Source: Albugo candida (lineage: Eukaryota > Oomycota > Peronosporomycetes > Albuginales > Albuginaceae). Taken from it: a DNA stretch of 64,000 nt. Positions 46,201 through 60,100 of this stretch are shown in pieces. A program made the position numbers and the translations under genes. The stretch is taken from contig CAJNAR010000157.1 in NCBI GenBank assembly GCA_905220665.1, forward strand, positions 530,504-594,503. The letters run 5' to 3'. The notes beneath the pieces were generated by a model that was given only the letters and a program-made list of their open reading frames with translations, ran no database searches and was not told where the DNA came from. Numbering within the stretch: the first letter of the stretch is position 1; each line of letters opens with the position of its first letter.

Positions 46201-46892
46201 CTCCCCCTTGACGCGCAATTCCTGACAATTGATTTCCGTACCAATTGTTGGATTTGTTTCGTCGAAATGACTTTCGTTAAAAAATCGGCCAATTGATCCT
46301 TTAATTCGATATACTTGATTTCTACGTTGCCTTGTTGAACTTGTTCACGAATGAAGTGATATCTTATGTCGATATGCTTCGCACGACTCTGATATCCATT
46401 ATTCATTGCAATTACTATTGCAATCTGATTGTCTTCATATATGATAGTGCTGACTATATCCCGTACACCAATTTCGGATAGCAAATTCCTTGTCCATAAT
46501 GACTCCTGTATACATATTGATAAAGCAAATAATTCTGCTTCAGCTGTACATAAAGCTACACTTTGCCGTAATTTCGATTTGAAAACGACTGGAGATGAGC
46601 TCAAAATAAGCATAAACCCAGATGTTGACTTCCGGTTATCCTTGTTACTGGCCCAATCCGCATCGCAAAATGAAGCTAGTTGGATCTGAATTTTGTTTGT
46701 CCCAAAATATATTCCTGTCGTGATTGTCGACTCCAAGTACCGGAGGACTCTAATTGCTGCGTTCCAGTGTTCTTCGCCAGGATTTTCAGAATGGCGACTG
46801 AGTTGGCTTACTGCAAATGCGATGTCAGGCCTTGTTCCATTTGCGGTATACAAAAGCGATCCCACCAAAGACCTATAAGGTCTATGGACCAT
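46116..46892 (-). pseudogene. Copia-B RNase H and end of RT
   Basis: A 258-codon frame. It starts in RT thumb sequence (YRSLVGSLLYTANGTRPDIA) and contains the RNase H catalytic blocks FCDADWAS, AEAELFALS and YEDNQ, then KHIDIRYHFIREQV and DQLADFLTK. All three acidic RNase H positions are present. The domain is broken from the upstream RT by a stop and frame change near 46900. Confidence 0.85.
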
Positions 46893-46899
46893 TCTTGAA

Positions 46900-47790
46900 T
46901 CCTTTTCTTAGATCTTTATAAGAAACTGTCCTAGAATGGAAGGATTATCAACAAATTTGGAATTGACTTGATTGTACTTGTCAACCATCCTGGATATGCT
47001 TGCTTGCTGGCTGATACACATAACTTTCTCCAATCGATCATAGTTTACTTCAATACCAACTAAGAATCGAACATTGCCAAGTTTCTTGAGCTTAAAATGT
47101 TTTGATAACTTATCGACAAATTCTCCAATTCCATCCTCGCATTGTTATCCAATGAGTAGATCATCAACGTACAACGTGACCAGTAAAACTGATTTACCCT
47201 GTCGTCTAACAAAAATGAAGGGTTCTGCCTTGCACTGATTGAAGTTCATTCCAATGATAAAGTATGAGATAGTCTTGTACCAAGTCGATGCAGCTTGTTT
47301 CAATCCATAAAGACTTCGACTTGGTTTTAGAACTTTATTTTAACCAATTTTGAATCCTTTAGGAGGAAAAACATACCCTTCTTCTTTCAAGTTACCATTT
47401 AAGAATGCCGTGTCCACATCAAATTGATGAATATAAGCTCCAATGTGACAGCAATAAGCTAAAAATACTCGAATTGAATTCATATTGGCCACAGGCGAGT
47501 AAGTTTCCATGTAGTCCACCCCATGAGTTTGTCTATATCCAAGTGCAACTACTCGGGCTTTGTATCTGTCAATTTCACGGTAGTCGTTTCTTTGAATTGT
47601 GAATACCCATTTTGTACCAATAACCTTCTTCATGGGAATTCGATCAACGCATGTCCAAATCTTTTTGTTCTTTAATGCTGAAAGCTGATTTTCATTGGCT
47701 TGCTTCCACAATCCACCTTCTGGAGAATGAACTGCTTCGTCATATGTCGCAGGTGCCTCTAATGCTGCGTTTGCCTGCTCATATTTAATC
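46900..47790 (-). pseudogene. Copia-B reverse transcriptase
   Basis: Frame 47711-47340 carries RT start blocks (WTCVDRIPMKKVIGTKWVFT, YKARVVALGYRQTHGVDYM, FDVDTAFLNGNL). After a stop at 47340 the frame continues with PSRSLYGLKQAASTWY and the catalytic LYVDDLLIG near 47155-47185, followed by another stop. The YVDD box is intact. Two stop codons, rather than wholesale decay, inactivate it. Confidence 0.82.
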
Positions 47791-47799
47791 CTGTATCTT

Positions 47800-48990
47800 T
47801 TACATGGACGATCTTGTGATGGTACTATTGCCGTTGAATGCTCGTAAGGAACTATTTCTTGCTCGTTCGTACCAGTCGGTAGTGCAGCATTGGACCTATA
47901 TGGGACAAATAACGGTGAGCCATTCGAACCATCTGTTCTCCCCTAGGTACAATACTTCTGTTAACCTCGTCTTCTTCCATTTCGGTATCGTGGCATCCTT
48001 GATCGTTATCCTCTTCAATGTTTTCCATTGAGACATCATTAGAATCATTTCGTGCATCAAGTGTAATCTCATCAATGTCCAAATCTTCGAAAATCTGGTC
48101 GGTTGCATCACAATCTGTGTGTGTTATGTCTACAACATTTGAGTGGGCTCATCCATCAAACGTCGCCGAACGTGTTAACTCAATCCGTTTTCTTTTTTGA
48201 TTCCAGATGCGATATCATTTTGCATCTTCGCAATAGCCCAGAAAAATATAAGGAGCGCCCTTGTTTTCGAATTTGGATCGTTTCGATTGTCGACATGCGC
48301 AAATCCAGGTGAGCCAAACACGATAAAATGCGAGATATCCGTTTTGACTTTAAACATGACTTCATGAGGTGTTTTAATTCCGTTTGCTGCGCACGGTAGA
48401 CGATTTGTAATATAGGTAGCTGTATTCATTGCTTCCACCCACCAAATTTCATCCAAGTTCATGTGTGAAAGCATTGAACGTGAACTTTCCGTCAATGTTC
48501 TGTTCGTCCTTTTCAGCTAGTCCGTTTTGCTAAGGAGAGAAAGGAACGTTCGTTTGATGTCGGATATCATTTTTAAGACATATTACCCCGAGTGATTTGT
48601 TGATATATTCTGTGCCATTATCGGTTCTGATGCTCTTGATTCTCTTACTGGTCTGAATTTCCATAAACGCTTTGTAGTTTTTGAATGAGTCCACTACTAC
48701 GGTTTTGGATTTCAAGAAATAAGCTTTGACATATCTGAAATAATCGTCGATGAATGATGTTATATACCTTGAAGTACTTTGTGGCTTTGTCCTCATTAGA
48801 CCCATGACATCACAATGAACTAATTCCAGAGTTGTCTTTGTCTTGCTTTTACCATACGTCGTGGTAGGAAATGGTTTTACAGAAGCTTTTCCATCCAAGC
48901 ATCCTTCATATAAAACGTTTTCGTCTTCCAAAGAGCTTTGTTGAGCCTTGATTCTGTATCCTATCACGCACATTTTAGCTTTTTCCATCC
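47800..48990 (-). pseudogene. Copia-B integrase (frameshifted)
   Basis: Frame 48988-48530 has an integrase core with LVHCDVMG (first Asp) and IRTDNGTEY (second Asp). The following NGL.EK block, which should hold the Glu, lies across a frame break near 48510-48540. Frame 48495-48175 then gives IWWVEAMNTATYITNRLP and the GSPGFAHV block. The linker to RT, 48082-47852, is acidic. The element order is copia-type (INT before RT). Confidence 0.8.
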
Positions 48991-49008
48991 TCTTTTTCGA
49001 TATGTGTC

Positions 49009-49450
49009 CTAATCTTGCGTGCCATATTTCTTCATTCGCTTTGGAGTGTGTTGATGCTCTTTGCCAAAAAGAGCACTTTCAGATATAGCTCCATATAATA
49101 CGAATAGTCTTCCACTGCGCTCGATACTGACAATCTTTGTCGTTTCACTGCTGATTTCACAATTTGACTTTCTAAAAGTTACTTGTATACCTTTTCTGTT
49201 CATTGCAGATACTGACAAGAGTCGTTTGTCGAGCTTTGGAACATACAAAACATCTACCACTCGAATCTTTTCTCCATTCGGAAGTGTCAAATGTATATTT
49301 GCGATACCAATTGCTTCTAGCTTCCCTCCATTTGTAATTGACATGCTTATATATCTCTTCATCGGCCGAAGTTGGCTGAAATCTTTTTCATTGAATGACA
49401 TGTGGCTAGATGCACCACTACCCAGTATCCATTCACAATGGTTATTCTCT
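49009..49450 (-). pseudogene. Copia-B protease with the catalytic Asp replaced
   Basis: The frame continues through WILGSGASSHM at about 49400-49436. Copia proteases have WILDSGAS there, so the catalytic Asp has become Gly (codon GGT). The rest of the domain is readable (LPNGEKIRVVDVLYVPKLDK, KRLLSVSAM). The pre-integrase region follows toward 49010. Confidence 0.85.
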
Positions 49451-49454
49451 TAGA

Positions 49455-50042
49455 AAGAGAAAGCGTGTTTGCTCTTTTCTTTATTTTGATTGTTTAATTT
49501 CCAGCAATCTTCTTTGATATGCCCAACTTTGTTATAATGAAAGCATTTGATATCGACCTTTCTGTGGAAATTCTCAATTCCATTCCATTACCGATGGAGA
49601 CCTTTGTTCTTGTACTTCCTAGCACGCAACGCCACTTCATTACCTTCCTTTCTTTGTAGGCCTTCAAACTCCCTGCGGAGCATTTCTTTAGCCTGTAAAA
49701 TTTTGATCCCTTGAATGTTTACAATGATCTTGCTTATCTGATCATATTCATTCGATAGACTTCCCAGCAATATTATTGACTTTTCGCCCTCACTTATACC
49801 ATCACCTAATGCCTCCATTAATAGGCGTAAATCATCAAAGTTTGAAAATGCTGCATTACACTTCCATTTTTGACTAGCTTTAAATGGTTTAATTCCTTTT
49901 TCTTCTGCACACGATTATGGATATTCCATCTCAGATGAAAGCTTTGCAGTACTTCCCACACTTCGGAGGCTGTACGAGCATTTCTGATCAATGATTGGAA
50001 ACTTATACCGATTGACATCGATATTATGGCGAATGCATTCAA
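49455..50042 (-). pseudogene. Copia-B gag and zinc knuckle
   Basis: Frames 50042-49818 (MNAFAIISMSIGISFQSLI, TASEVWEVL) and 49818-49588 (LGSLSNEYD) give copia gag. The zinc knuckle near 49510-49550 reads CFHYNKVGHIKEDC, with the second Cys replaced by Tyr. The start near 50042 follows the 5' LTR after about 70 bp of leader. A frame break separates the gag body from the knuckle. Confidence 0.75.
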
Positions 50043-50114
50043 GTCATTGACTCTCTATGATTCAGAGACTTGCTATTCAGCAATTGGTACTTTAGTTGCA
50101 TTAATGTGGTCCAC

Positions 50115-50280
50115 TGTTCTAAGCCCTAGCCTTTATGCATTGTGTTATAAGCTCCGCTGTATCAATCTTGATTTGTGGAATGTGACGCACTGTCTTTACA
50201 TTGTTTCTTGACCTCGAATATCAGCATCCGATTGGCGGAACCCTTTTCCGATCTTATGATTGGCTGATGCCATTGCGACA
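50115..50280 (-). repeat. Copia-B 5' LTR
   Basis: 166 bp, with termini TG and CA intact (plus strand TGTTCTAAGCCC...GCCATTGCGACA). The inner leader follows, running to the gag start near 50042. M5 sequence begins immediately at 50281 with GTATTGGTCTCCCGACAAC. Confidence 0.88.
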
Positions 50281-51062
50281 GTATTGGTCTCCCGACAACT
50301 TTTTTGTATATTAGGTTTATCTTTAATTATAATTTAGATTACGTCGTGCCTACTTAAAGTATTAGTCCCACAACTTTTTTGAAAAATAAATGAGTTTACA
50401 TTTCTAACTTATAGAGGTCATTTACGCCTAAGGCTAATCTAGTAATATAGATACCTCAAACTGAGCTTGACACTTATCATCAATAGACGATTCATTGCCC
50501 GCTTGTTGAGCTTTAATGCGTCGTAGAGATGCAAAGGTTATCATACACTAACGACCGAAAATAGAATGTATCATGAAAAAATCATGTGAAGGAAAAAAAT
50601 CTGAATTTAACTAAAGCTTGTCCTGAATGGAAGCTTGTGACCAGAATACTGCAAGACCGCTTGTTCTGACCGACTCTTCCGCAATTGCTGCACCTGCATT
50701 TTCCCTGTGTCTTATGCTCAAACGCTATGTGTCAAAATAAAAATTCTCACATATCAGCCTGTCGCAGTTGGAACATTCTGTGTATTAGCCTATCACAGTT
50801 GGAATAATCTGTGTATAAGCCAAAAACATATAATTCCCGTCTGAACTTGCTGAAGCAGCAAGTTAGGGTCTGTATGGATGTAATTAGGTAGCAATAAATA
50901 GAATAAGTGATTTAATATTAATATTAGGTATTTTAATTATAAGAAACATTCATGTCTTTGTTAGTGAGGAGAAAGTTGTGATTGTAATAAGTTAACTAGG
51001 CATGTTATTATACCAAAAAAAAACTGTCGGGATATCAAAAAAATTGTCGGGATGTCAATACC

Positions 51063-51149
51063 TTTTTTTCTGGCCGATGAAAAAAATGAGGATAAGATTA
51101 TAGGCGTCTTGACCTATACCCATCTAATTGAATTTTTCTCCGTCTATGG
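51063..51149. other. Junction between M5 and the satellite array
   Basis: About 90 bp of unique-looking sequence starting with a T-run. It matches neither M5 nor the satellite unit clearly, and marks the left edge of the array. Confidence 0.5.
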
Positions 51150-54100
51150 TTCTACATTAAATGCGGTCATACCGACTGGATGTTTCGCATCGCTCTAGTG
51201 ATTCACATCACCGCCACGTAATGCGACATTGACTATATATGTGTCATTACTACGAATACAACCATACCGTGCATATCATGCCATCGTCATGTATGTACCA
51301 TATTAAAGCCAACGTTTCTTGAAGTTTGGAGGTGTGGAGTTGTGAAAACGGGATACGATACCAATGACAGTTTGAACAATCTTGAACAAGATGTGCTTTT
51401 TTCGGATCAGCTCTTAACTTAAAAATACTTTGACTTGCGAGGTACGAAAATATAGAAATACGCAACAGAACAAGAAAACCTATATTTGTGTGCATTAGGG
51501 TGACATTCAGTCTTGTACGATCATATTTACATGCTTTGTGCATGTGACTCCGTTGTCCTTATTAATTATACAAGTTGCATGCAATCACTCTCGTGCACTG
51601 CATCAGCATGTCCCTGCCTCTCTTATCCTTTAATATGGTTTGCAAGACATACCAGCAACAGATGAGTCGTACGAATCTATTTGAGTATTGATATTGAGCA
51701 GCATGAGCATCTCAACCAACACAAAAGACAAGTTCGATCAATTTTGCTCGAATTCTTGTGTTCGAACAAAATGTAGAGGGGAAAATACTCGGCGAACATA
51801 GTTCGATACAGCAGACTCTAGTACGGCTTTTCTTGTCTTACTAAGCGTTGGTGCTTTTACGCTGAACGCGGTCATACCGACTGGATGATTCGCATCGCTC
51901 TAGTGATTCACATTACCGACACCTAGTGCGACATTGACTATATATATGTCATTCCTACGAATACAACCATACCGTGGATATCATGCCATCGTCATGTTTG
52001 CACCGTATTGAAAGCCAGCGTTTCTCAAAGTTTGAAGGTGTGGAGTTGTGAAAACGGGATACGATACCAATGACAGTTTGAACAATCTTGAACAAGATGT
52101 GCTTTTTTCGGATCAGCTCTTAACTTAAAAATACTTTGACTTGCGAGGTACAAAAATATAGAAATACGCAACAGAACCAGAAAACCTATATTTGTGTGCA
52201 TTAGGGTGACATTCAGTCTTGTACGATCATGTTTACATGCTTTGTGCATGTGACCCGACTCTCCTTAATATTTCTACAAGCTGCATGCAATCACTCTCGT
52301 GCACCGCATCAGCATGTCACTGCCTCTCTTATCCTTTAATATGGTTTGCAAGACATACCAGCAACAGATGAGTCGTACGAATCTATTTGAGTATTGATAT
52401 TGAGCAGCATGAGCACCTCAACCAACACAAAAGACAAGTTCGATCAATTTTGCTCGAATTCTTGTGTTCGAACAAAATGTAGAGGGGAAAATACTCGGCG
52501 AACATAGTTCGATACAGCAGACTCTTGTATGGCTTTTCTTGTCTTACTTAGCGTTGGTGCTTTTACGCTGAACGCGGTCATACCGACTGGATGATTCGCA
52601 TCGCTCTAGTGATTCACATTACCGACACCTAGTGCGACATCGACTATATATATGTCATTCCTACGAATACAACCATACCGTGGATATCATACCATCGTCA
52701 TGTTTGCACCGTATTGGAAGGCACTGTTTCTCAAAGTTTGAAGGTGTGGAGTTGTGAAAACGGGATACGATACCAATGACAGTTTGAACAATCTTGAACA
52801 AGATGTGCTTTTTTCGGATCAGCTCTTACCTTAAAAAATACTTTGACTTGCGAGGTACAAAAATATAGAAATACGCAACAGAACCAGAAAACCTATATTT
52901 GTGTGCATTAGGGTGACATTCAGTCTTGTACGATCATGTTTACATGCTTTGTGCATGTGACCCCACTCTCCTTAATATTTCTACAAGCTGCATGCAATCA
53001 CTCTCGTGCACCGCATCAGCATGTCACTGCCTCTCTTATACTTTAATATGGTTTGCAAGACATACCAGCAACAGATGAGTCGTACGAATCTATTTGAGTA
53101 TTGATATTGAGCAGCATGAGCATCTCAACCAACACAAAGGACAAGTTCGATCAATTTTGCTCGAATTCTTGTGTTCGAACAAAATGTAGAGGGGAAAATA
53201 CTCGGCGAACATAGTTCGATACAGCAGACTCTAGTACGGCTTTTCTTGTCTTACTTAGCGTTGGTGCTTTTACGCTGAACGCGGTCATACCGACTGGATG
53301 ATTCGCATCGCTCTTGTGATTCACATTACCGACACCTAGTGCGACATCGACTATATATATGTCATTCCTACGAATACAACCATACCGTGGATATCATACC
53401 ATCGTCATGTTTGCACCGTATTGGAAGGCACTGTTTCTCAAAGTTTGAAGGTGTGGAGTTGTGAAAACGGGATACGATACCAATGACGGTTTGAACAATC
53501 TTGAACAAGATGTGCTTTCTTCGGTTCAGCTCTTACCTTAGAAAATACTTTGACTTGCGAGGTACAAAAATATAGAAATACGCAACAGAACCAGAAAACC
53601 TATATTTGTGTGCATTAGGGTGACATTCAGTCTTGTACGATCATGTTTAAATGCTGTGTGCAAGTGACTCCGTTCTCCTTAATATTTCTACAAGCTGCAT
53701 GCAATCACTCTCGTGCACTGCATCAGCATGTCACTGCCTCTCTTATCCTTTAATATGGTTTGCAAGACATACCAGCAACAGATGAGTCGTACGAATCTAT
53801 TTGAGTATTGATATTGAGCAGCATGAGCACCTCAACCAACACAAAAGACAAGTTCGATCAATTTTGCTCGAATTCTTGTGTTCGAACAAAATGTAGAGGG
53901 GAAAATACTCGGCGAACATAGTTCGATACAGCAGACTCTTGTATGGCTTTTCTTGTCTTACTTAGCGTTGGTGCTTTTACGCTGAACGCGGTCATACCGA
54001 CTGGATGATTCGCATCGCTCTAGTGATTCACATTACCGACACCTAGTGCGACATCGACTATATATATGTCATTCCTACGAATACAACCATACCGTGGATA

Positions 54101-57100
54101 TCATACCATCGTCATGTTTGCACCGTATTGGAAGGCACTGTTTCTCAAAGTTTGAAGGTGTGGAGTTGTGAAAACGGGATACGATACCAATGACAGTTTG
54201 AACAATCTTGAACAAGATGTGCTTTTTTCGGATCAGCTCTTACCTTAAAAAATACTTTGACTTGCGAGGTACAAAAATATAGAAATACGCAACAGAACCA
54301 GAAAACCTATATTTGTGTGCATTAGGGTGACATTCAGTCTTGTACGATCATGTTTACATGCTTTGTGCATGTGACCCCACTCTCGCTAATATTTCTACAA
54401 GCTGCATGCAATCACTCTCGTGCACTGCATCAGCATGTCACTGCCTCTCTTATCCTTTAATATGGTTTGCAAGACCTACCAGCAACAGATGAGTCGTACG
54501 AATCTATTTGAGTATTGATATTGAGCAGCATGAGCATCTCAACCAACACAAAGGACAAGTTCGATCAATTTTGCTCGAATTCTTGTGTTCGAACTAAATG
54601 TAAAGGGAAAATACTCGGCGAACATAGTTCGATACAGCAGACTCTAGTACGGCTTTTCTTGTCTTACTTAGCGTTGGTGCTTTTACGCTGAACGCGGTCA
54701 TACCGACTGGATGATTCGCATCGCTCTAGTGATTCACATTACCGACACCTAGTGCGACATCGACTATATATATGTCATTCCTACGAATACAACCATACCG
54801 TGGATATCATACCATCGTCATGTTTGCACCGTATTGGAAGGCACTGTTTCTCAAAGTTTGAAGGTGTGGAGTTGTGAAAACGGGATACGATACCAATGAC
54901 AGTTTGAACAATCTTGAACAAGATGTGCTTTTTTCGGATCAGCTCTTACCTTAAAAAATACTTTGACTTGCGAGGTACAAAAATATAGAAATACGCAACA
55001 GAACCAGAAAACCTATATTTGTGTGCATTAGGGTGACATTCAGTCTTGTACGATCATGTTTACATGCTTTGTGCATGTGACCCCACTCTCGCTAATATTT
55101 CTACAAGCTGCATGCAATCACTCTCGTGCACTGCATCAGCATGTCACTGCCTCTCTTATCCTTTAATATGGTTTGCAAGACATACCAGCAACAGATGAGT
55201 CGTACGAATCTATTTGAGTATTGATATTGAGCAGCATGAGCACCTCAACCAACACAAAAGACAAGTTCGATCAATTTTGCTCGAATTCTTGTGTTCGAAC
55301 AAAATGTAGAGGGGAAAATACTCGGCGAACATAGTTCGATACAGCAGACTCTTGTATGGCTTTTCTTGTCTTACTTAGCGTTGGTGCTTTTACGCTGAAC
55401 GCGGTCATACCGACTGGATGATTCGCATCGCTCTAGTGATTCACATTACCGACACCTAGTGCGACATTGACTATATATATGTCATTCCTACGAATACAAC
55501 CATACCCTGGATATCATGCCATCGTCATGTTTGCACCGTATTGAAAGCCAGCGTTTCTCAAAGTTTGAAGGTGTGGAGTTGTGAAAACGGGATACGATAC
55601 CAATGACGGTTTGAACAATCTTGAACAAGATGTGCTTTTTTCGGTTCAGCTCTTACCTTAGAATATACTTTGACTTGCGAGGTACAAAAATATAGAAATA
55701 CGCAACAGAACCAGAAAACCTATATTTGTGTGCATTAGGGTGACATTCAGTCTTGTACGATCATGTTTAAATGCTGTGTGCAAGTGACTCCGTTCTCCTT
55801 AATATTTCTACAAGCTGCATGCAATCACTCTCGTGCACTGCATCAGCATGTCACTGCCTCTCTTATCCTTTAATATGGTTTGCAAGACATACCAGCAACA
55901 GATGAGTCGTACGAATCTATTTGAGTATTGATATTGAGCAGCATGAGCACCTCAACCAACACAAAAGACAAGTTCGATCAATTTTGCTCGAATTCTTGTG
56001 TTCGAACAAAATGTAGAGGGGAAAATACTCGGCGAACATAGTTCGATACAGCAGACTCTTGTATGGCTTTTCTTGTCTTACTTAGCGTTGGTGCTTTTAC
56101 GCTGAACGCGGTCATACCGACTGGATGATTCGCATCGCTCTAGTGATTCACATTACCGACACCTAGTGCGACATCGACTATATATATGTCATTCCTACGA
56201 ATACAACCATACCGTGGATATCATACCATCGTCATGTTTGCACCGTATTGGAAGGCACTGTTTCTCAAAGTTTGAAGGTGTGGAGTTGTGAAAACGGGAT
56301 ACGATACCAATGACAGTTTGAACAATCTTGAACAAGATGTGCTTTTTTCGGTTCAGCTCTTACCTTAGAATATACTTTGACTTGCGAGGTACAAAAATAT
56401 AGAAATACGCAACAGAACCAGAAAACCTATATTTGTGTGCATTAGGATGACATTCAGTCTTGTACGATCATGTTTACATGCTGTGTGCATGTGACTCCGT
56501 TGTCCTTATTAATTATACAAGTTGCATGCAATCGCTCTCGTGCACCGCATCAGCATGTCACTGCCTCTCTTGTCTCTTAATATGGTTTGCAAGACATACC
56601 AGCAACAGATGAGTCGTACGAATCTATTTGAGTATTGATATTAAGCAGCATAAGCATCTCAACCAACACAAAGTACAAGTTCGATCAATTTTGCTCGAAT
56701 TCTTGTGTTCGAACAAAATGTAAAGGGGAAAATACTCGGGGAACATAGTTCGATACAGCAGACTCTAGTACGGCTTTTCTTGTCTTACTTAGCGTTGGTG
56801 CTTTTACGCTGAACGCGGTCATACCGACTGGATGATTCGCATCGCTCTAGTGATTCACATTACCGACACCTAGTGCGACATTGACTATATATATGTCATT
56901 CCTACAAATACAACCATACCGTGGATATCATGCCATCGTCATGTTTGCACCGTATTGAAAGCCACTGTTTCTCAAAGCTTGAAGGTGTGGAGTTGTGAAA
57001 ACGGTATACGATACCAATGACAGTTTGAACAATCTTGAACAAGATGTGCTTTTTTCGGTTCAGCTCTTATCTTACAAAATACTTTGACTCGCGAGGTACA

Positions 57101-60100
57101 AAAATATAGAAATACGCAACAGAACCAGAAAACCTATATTTGTGTGCATTAGGGTGAAATTCAGTCTTGTACGATCATGTTTACATGCTGTGTGCATGTG
57201 ACTCCGTTGTCCTTATTAATTATACAAGTTGCATGCAATCGCTCTCGTGCACCGCATCAGCATGTCACTGCCTCTCTTATCCTTTAATATGGTTTGCAAG
57301 ACATACCAGCAACAGATGAGTCGTACGAATCTATTTGAGTATTGATATTAAGCAGCATAAGCATCTCAACCAACACAAAGGACAAGTTCGATCAATTTTG
57401 CTCGAATTCTTGTGTTCGAACAAAATGTAAAGGGGAAAATACTCGGGGAACATAGTTCGATACAGCAGACTCTAGTACGGCTTTTCTTGTCTTACTTAGC
57501 GTTGGTGCTTTTACGCTGAACGCGGTCATACCGACTGGATGATTCGCATCGCTCTAGTGATTCACATTACCGACACCTAGTGCGACATTGACTATATATA
57601 TGTCATTCCTACGAATACAACCATACCGTGGATATCATGCCATCGTCATGTTTGCACCGTATTGAAAGCCAGCGTTTCTCAAAGTTTGAAGGTGTGGAGT
57701 TGTGAAAACGGGATACGATACCAATGACAGTTTGAACAATCTTGAACAAGGTGTGCTTTTTTCGGTTCAGCTCTTATCTTACAAAATACTTTGACTCGCG
57801 AGGTACAAAAATATAGAAATACGCAACAGAACCAGAAAACCTATATTTGTGTGCATTAGGGTGAAATTCAGTCTTGTACGATCATGTTTACATGCTGTGT
57901 GCATGTGACTCCGTTGTCCTTATTAATTATACAAGTTGCATGCAATCGCTCTCGTGCACCGCATCAGCATGTCACTGCCTCTCTTATCCTTTAATATGGT
58001 TTGCAAGACATACCAGCAACAGATGAGTCGTACGAATCTATTTGAGTATTGATAGTGAGCAGCATGAGCATCTCAACCAACACAAAAGACAAGTTCGATC
58101 AATTTTGCTCGGATTCTTGTGTTCGAACAAAATGTAAAGGGGAAAATACTCGGCGAACATAGTTCGATACAGCAGACTCTAGTACGGCTTTTCTTGTCTT
58201 ACTTAGCGTTGGTGCTTTTACGCTGAACGCGGTCATACCGACTGGATGATTCGCATCGCTCTAGTGATTCACATTACCGACACCTAGTGCGACATCGACT
58301 ATATATATGTCATTCCTACGAATACAACCATACCCTGGATATCATGTCATCGTCATGTTTGCACCGTATTGAAAGCCAGCGTTTCTCAAAGTTTGAAGGT
58401 GTGGAGTTGTGAAAACGGGATACGATACCAATGACAGTTTGAACAATCTTGAACAAGATGTGCTTTTTTCGGTTCAGCTCTTATCTTACAAAATACTTTG
58501 ACTCGCGAGGTACAAAAATATAGAAATACGCAACAGAACCAGAAAACCTATATTTGTGTGCATTAGGGTGACATTCAGTCTTGTACGATCATGTTTACAT
58601 GCTGTGTGCATGTGACTCCGTTGTCCTTATTAATTATACAAGTTGCATGCAATCGCTCTCGTGCACCGCATCAGCATGTCACTGCCTCTCTTATCCTTTA
58701 ATATGGTTTGCAAGACATACCAGCAACAGATGAGTCGTACGAATCTATTTGAGTATTGATAGTGAGCAGCATGAGCATCTCAACCAACACAAAAGACAAG
58801 TTCGATCAATTTTGCTCGGATTCTTGTGTTCGAACAAAATGTAAAGGGGAAAATACTCGGCGAACATAGTTCGATACAGCAGACTCTAGTACGGCTTTTC
58901 TTGTCTTACTTAGCGTTGGTGCTTTTACGCTGAACGCGGTCATACCGACTGGATGATTCGCATCGCTCTAGTGATTCACATTACCGACACCTAGTGCGAC
59001 ATTGACTATATATATGTCATTCCTACAAATACAACCATACCGTGGATATCATGCCATCGTCATGTTTGCACCGTATTGAAAGCCAGCGTTTCTCAAAGTT
59101 TGAAGGTGTGGAGTTGTGAAAACGGGATACGATACCAATGACAGTTTCAACAATCTTGAACAAGATGTGCTTTTTTCGGTTCAGCTCTTATCTTACAAAA
59201 TACTTTGACTCGCGAGGTACAAAAATATAGAAATACGCAACAGAACCAGAAAACCTATATTTGTGTGCATTAGGGTGACATTCAGTCTTGTACGATCATG
59301 TTTAAATGCTTTGTGCATGTGACCCCACTCTCCTTAATATTTCTACAAGCTGCATGCAATCACTCTCGTGCACTGCATCAGCATGTCACTGCCTCTCTTA
59401 TCCTTTAATATGGTTTGCAAGACATACCAGCAACAGATGAGTCGTACGAATCTATTTGAGTATTGATATTGAGCAGCATGAGCATCTCAACCAGCACAAA
59501 GGACAAGTTCCATCAATTTTGCTCGAATTCTTGTGTTCGAACAAAATGTAGAGGGGAAAATACTCGGCGAACATAGTTCGATACCGCAGAATCTAGTACG
59601 GCTTTTCTTGTCTTACTTAGCGTTGGTGCTTTTACGCTGAACGCGGTCATACCGACTGGATGATTCGCATCGCTCTAGTGATTCACATTACCGACACCTA
59701 GTGCGACATCGACTATATATATGTCATTCCTACGAATACAACCATACCGTGGATATCATACCATCGTCATGTTTGCACCGTATTGGAAGGCACTGTTTCT
59801 CAAAGTTTGAAGGTGTGGAGTTGTGAAAACGGGATACGATACCAATGACAGTTTGAACAATCTTGAACAAGATGTGCTTTTTTCGGTTCAGCTCTTATCT
59901 TACAAAATACTTTGACTCGCGAGGTACGAAAATATAGAAATACGCACCAGAACCAGAAACCTATATTTGTGTGCATTAGGATGACATTCAGTCTTGTACG
60001 ATCATGTTTACATGCTTTGTGCATGTGACCCCACTCTCCTTAATATTTCTACAAGCTGCATGCAATCACTCTCGTGCACTGCATCAGCATGTCACTGCCT

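Larger units (their letters stand above)
46035..50280 (-). mobile_element. Copia-B: Ty1/copia retrotransposon in M5
   Basis: Full layout on the minus strand: 5' LTR at 50115-50280, gag, zinc knuckle, protease, integrase, RT, RNase H, 3' LTR at 46035-46200. Coding parts are long, with only a few breaks. LTRs differ at about 12 of 166 positions, so the insertion is far younger than copia-A. A clean 5-bp target duplication is not seen (GTTAC against GTATT). Confidence 0.9.
45850..51062. mobile_element. M5: internally deleted M2-family MULE carrying copia-B
   Basis: The left end (GGAGTGTTGATATCCCAACA at 45850) and right end (complement of GGTATTGACATCCCGACAAT, ending 51062) match M2 TIRs. Inner blocks also match M2: the region at 50488-50735 aligns with 37810-38055, then jumps to sequence like 40100-40215, so the whole transposase is deleted. 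Without copia-B the element is about 970 bp. Copia-B sits between the first and second subterminal units. Confidence 0.85.
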
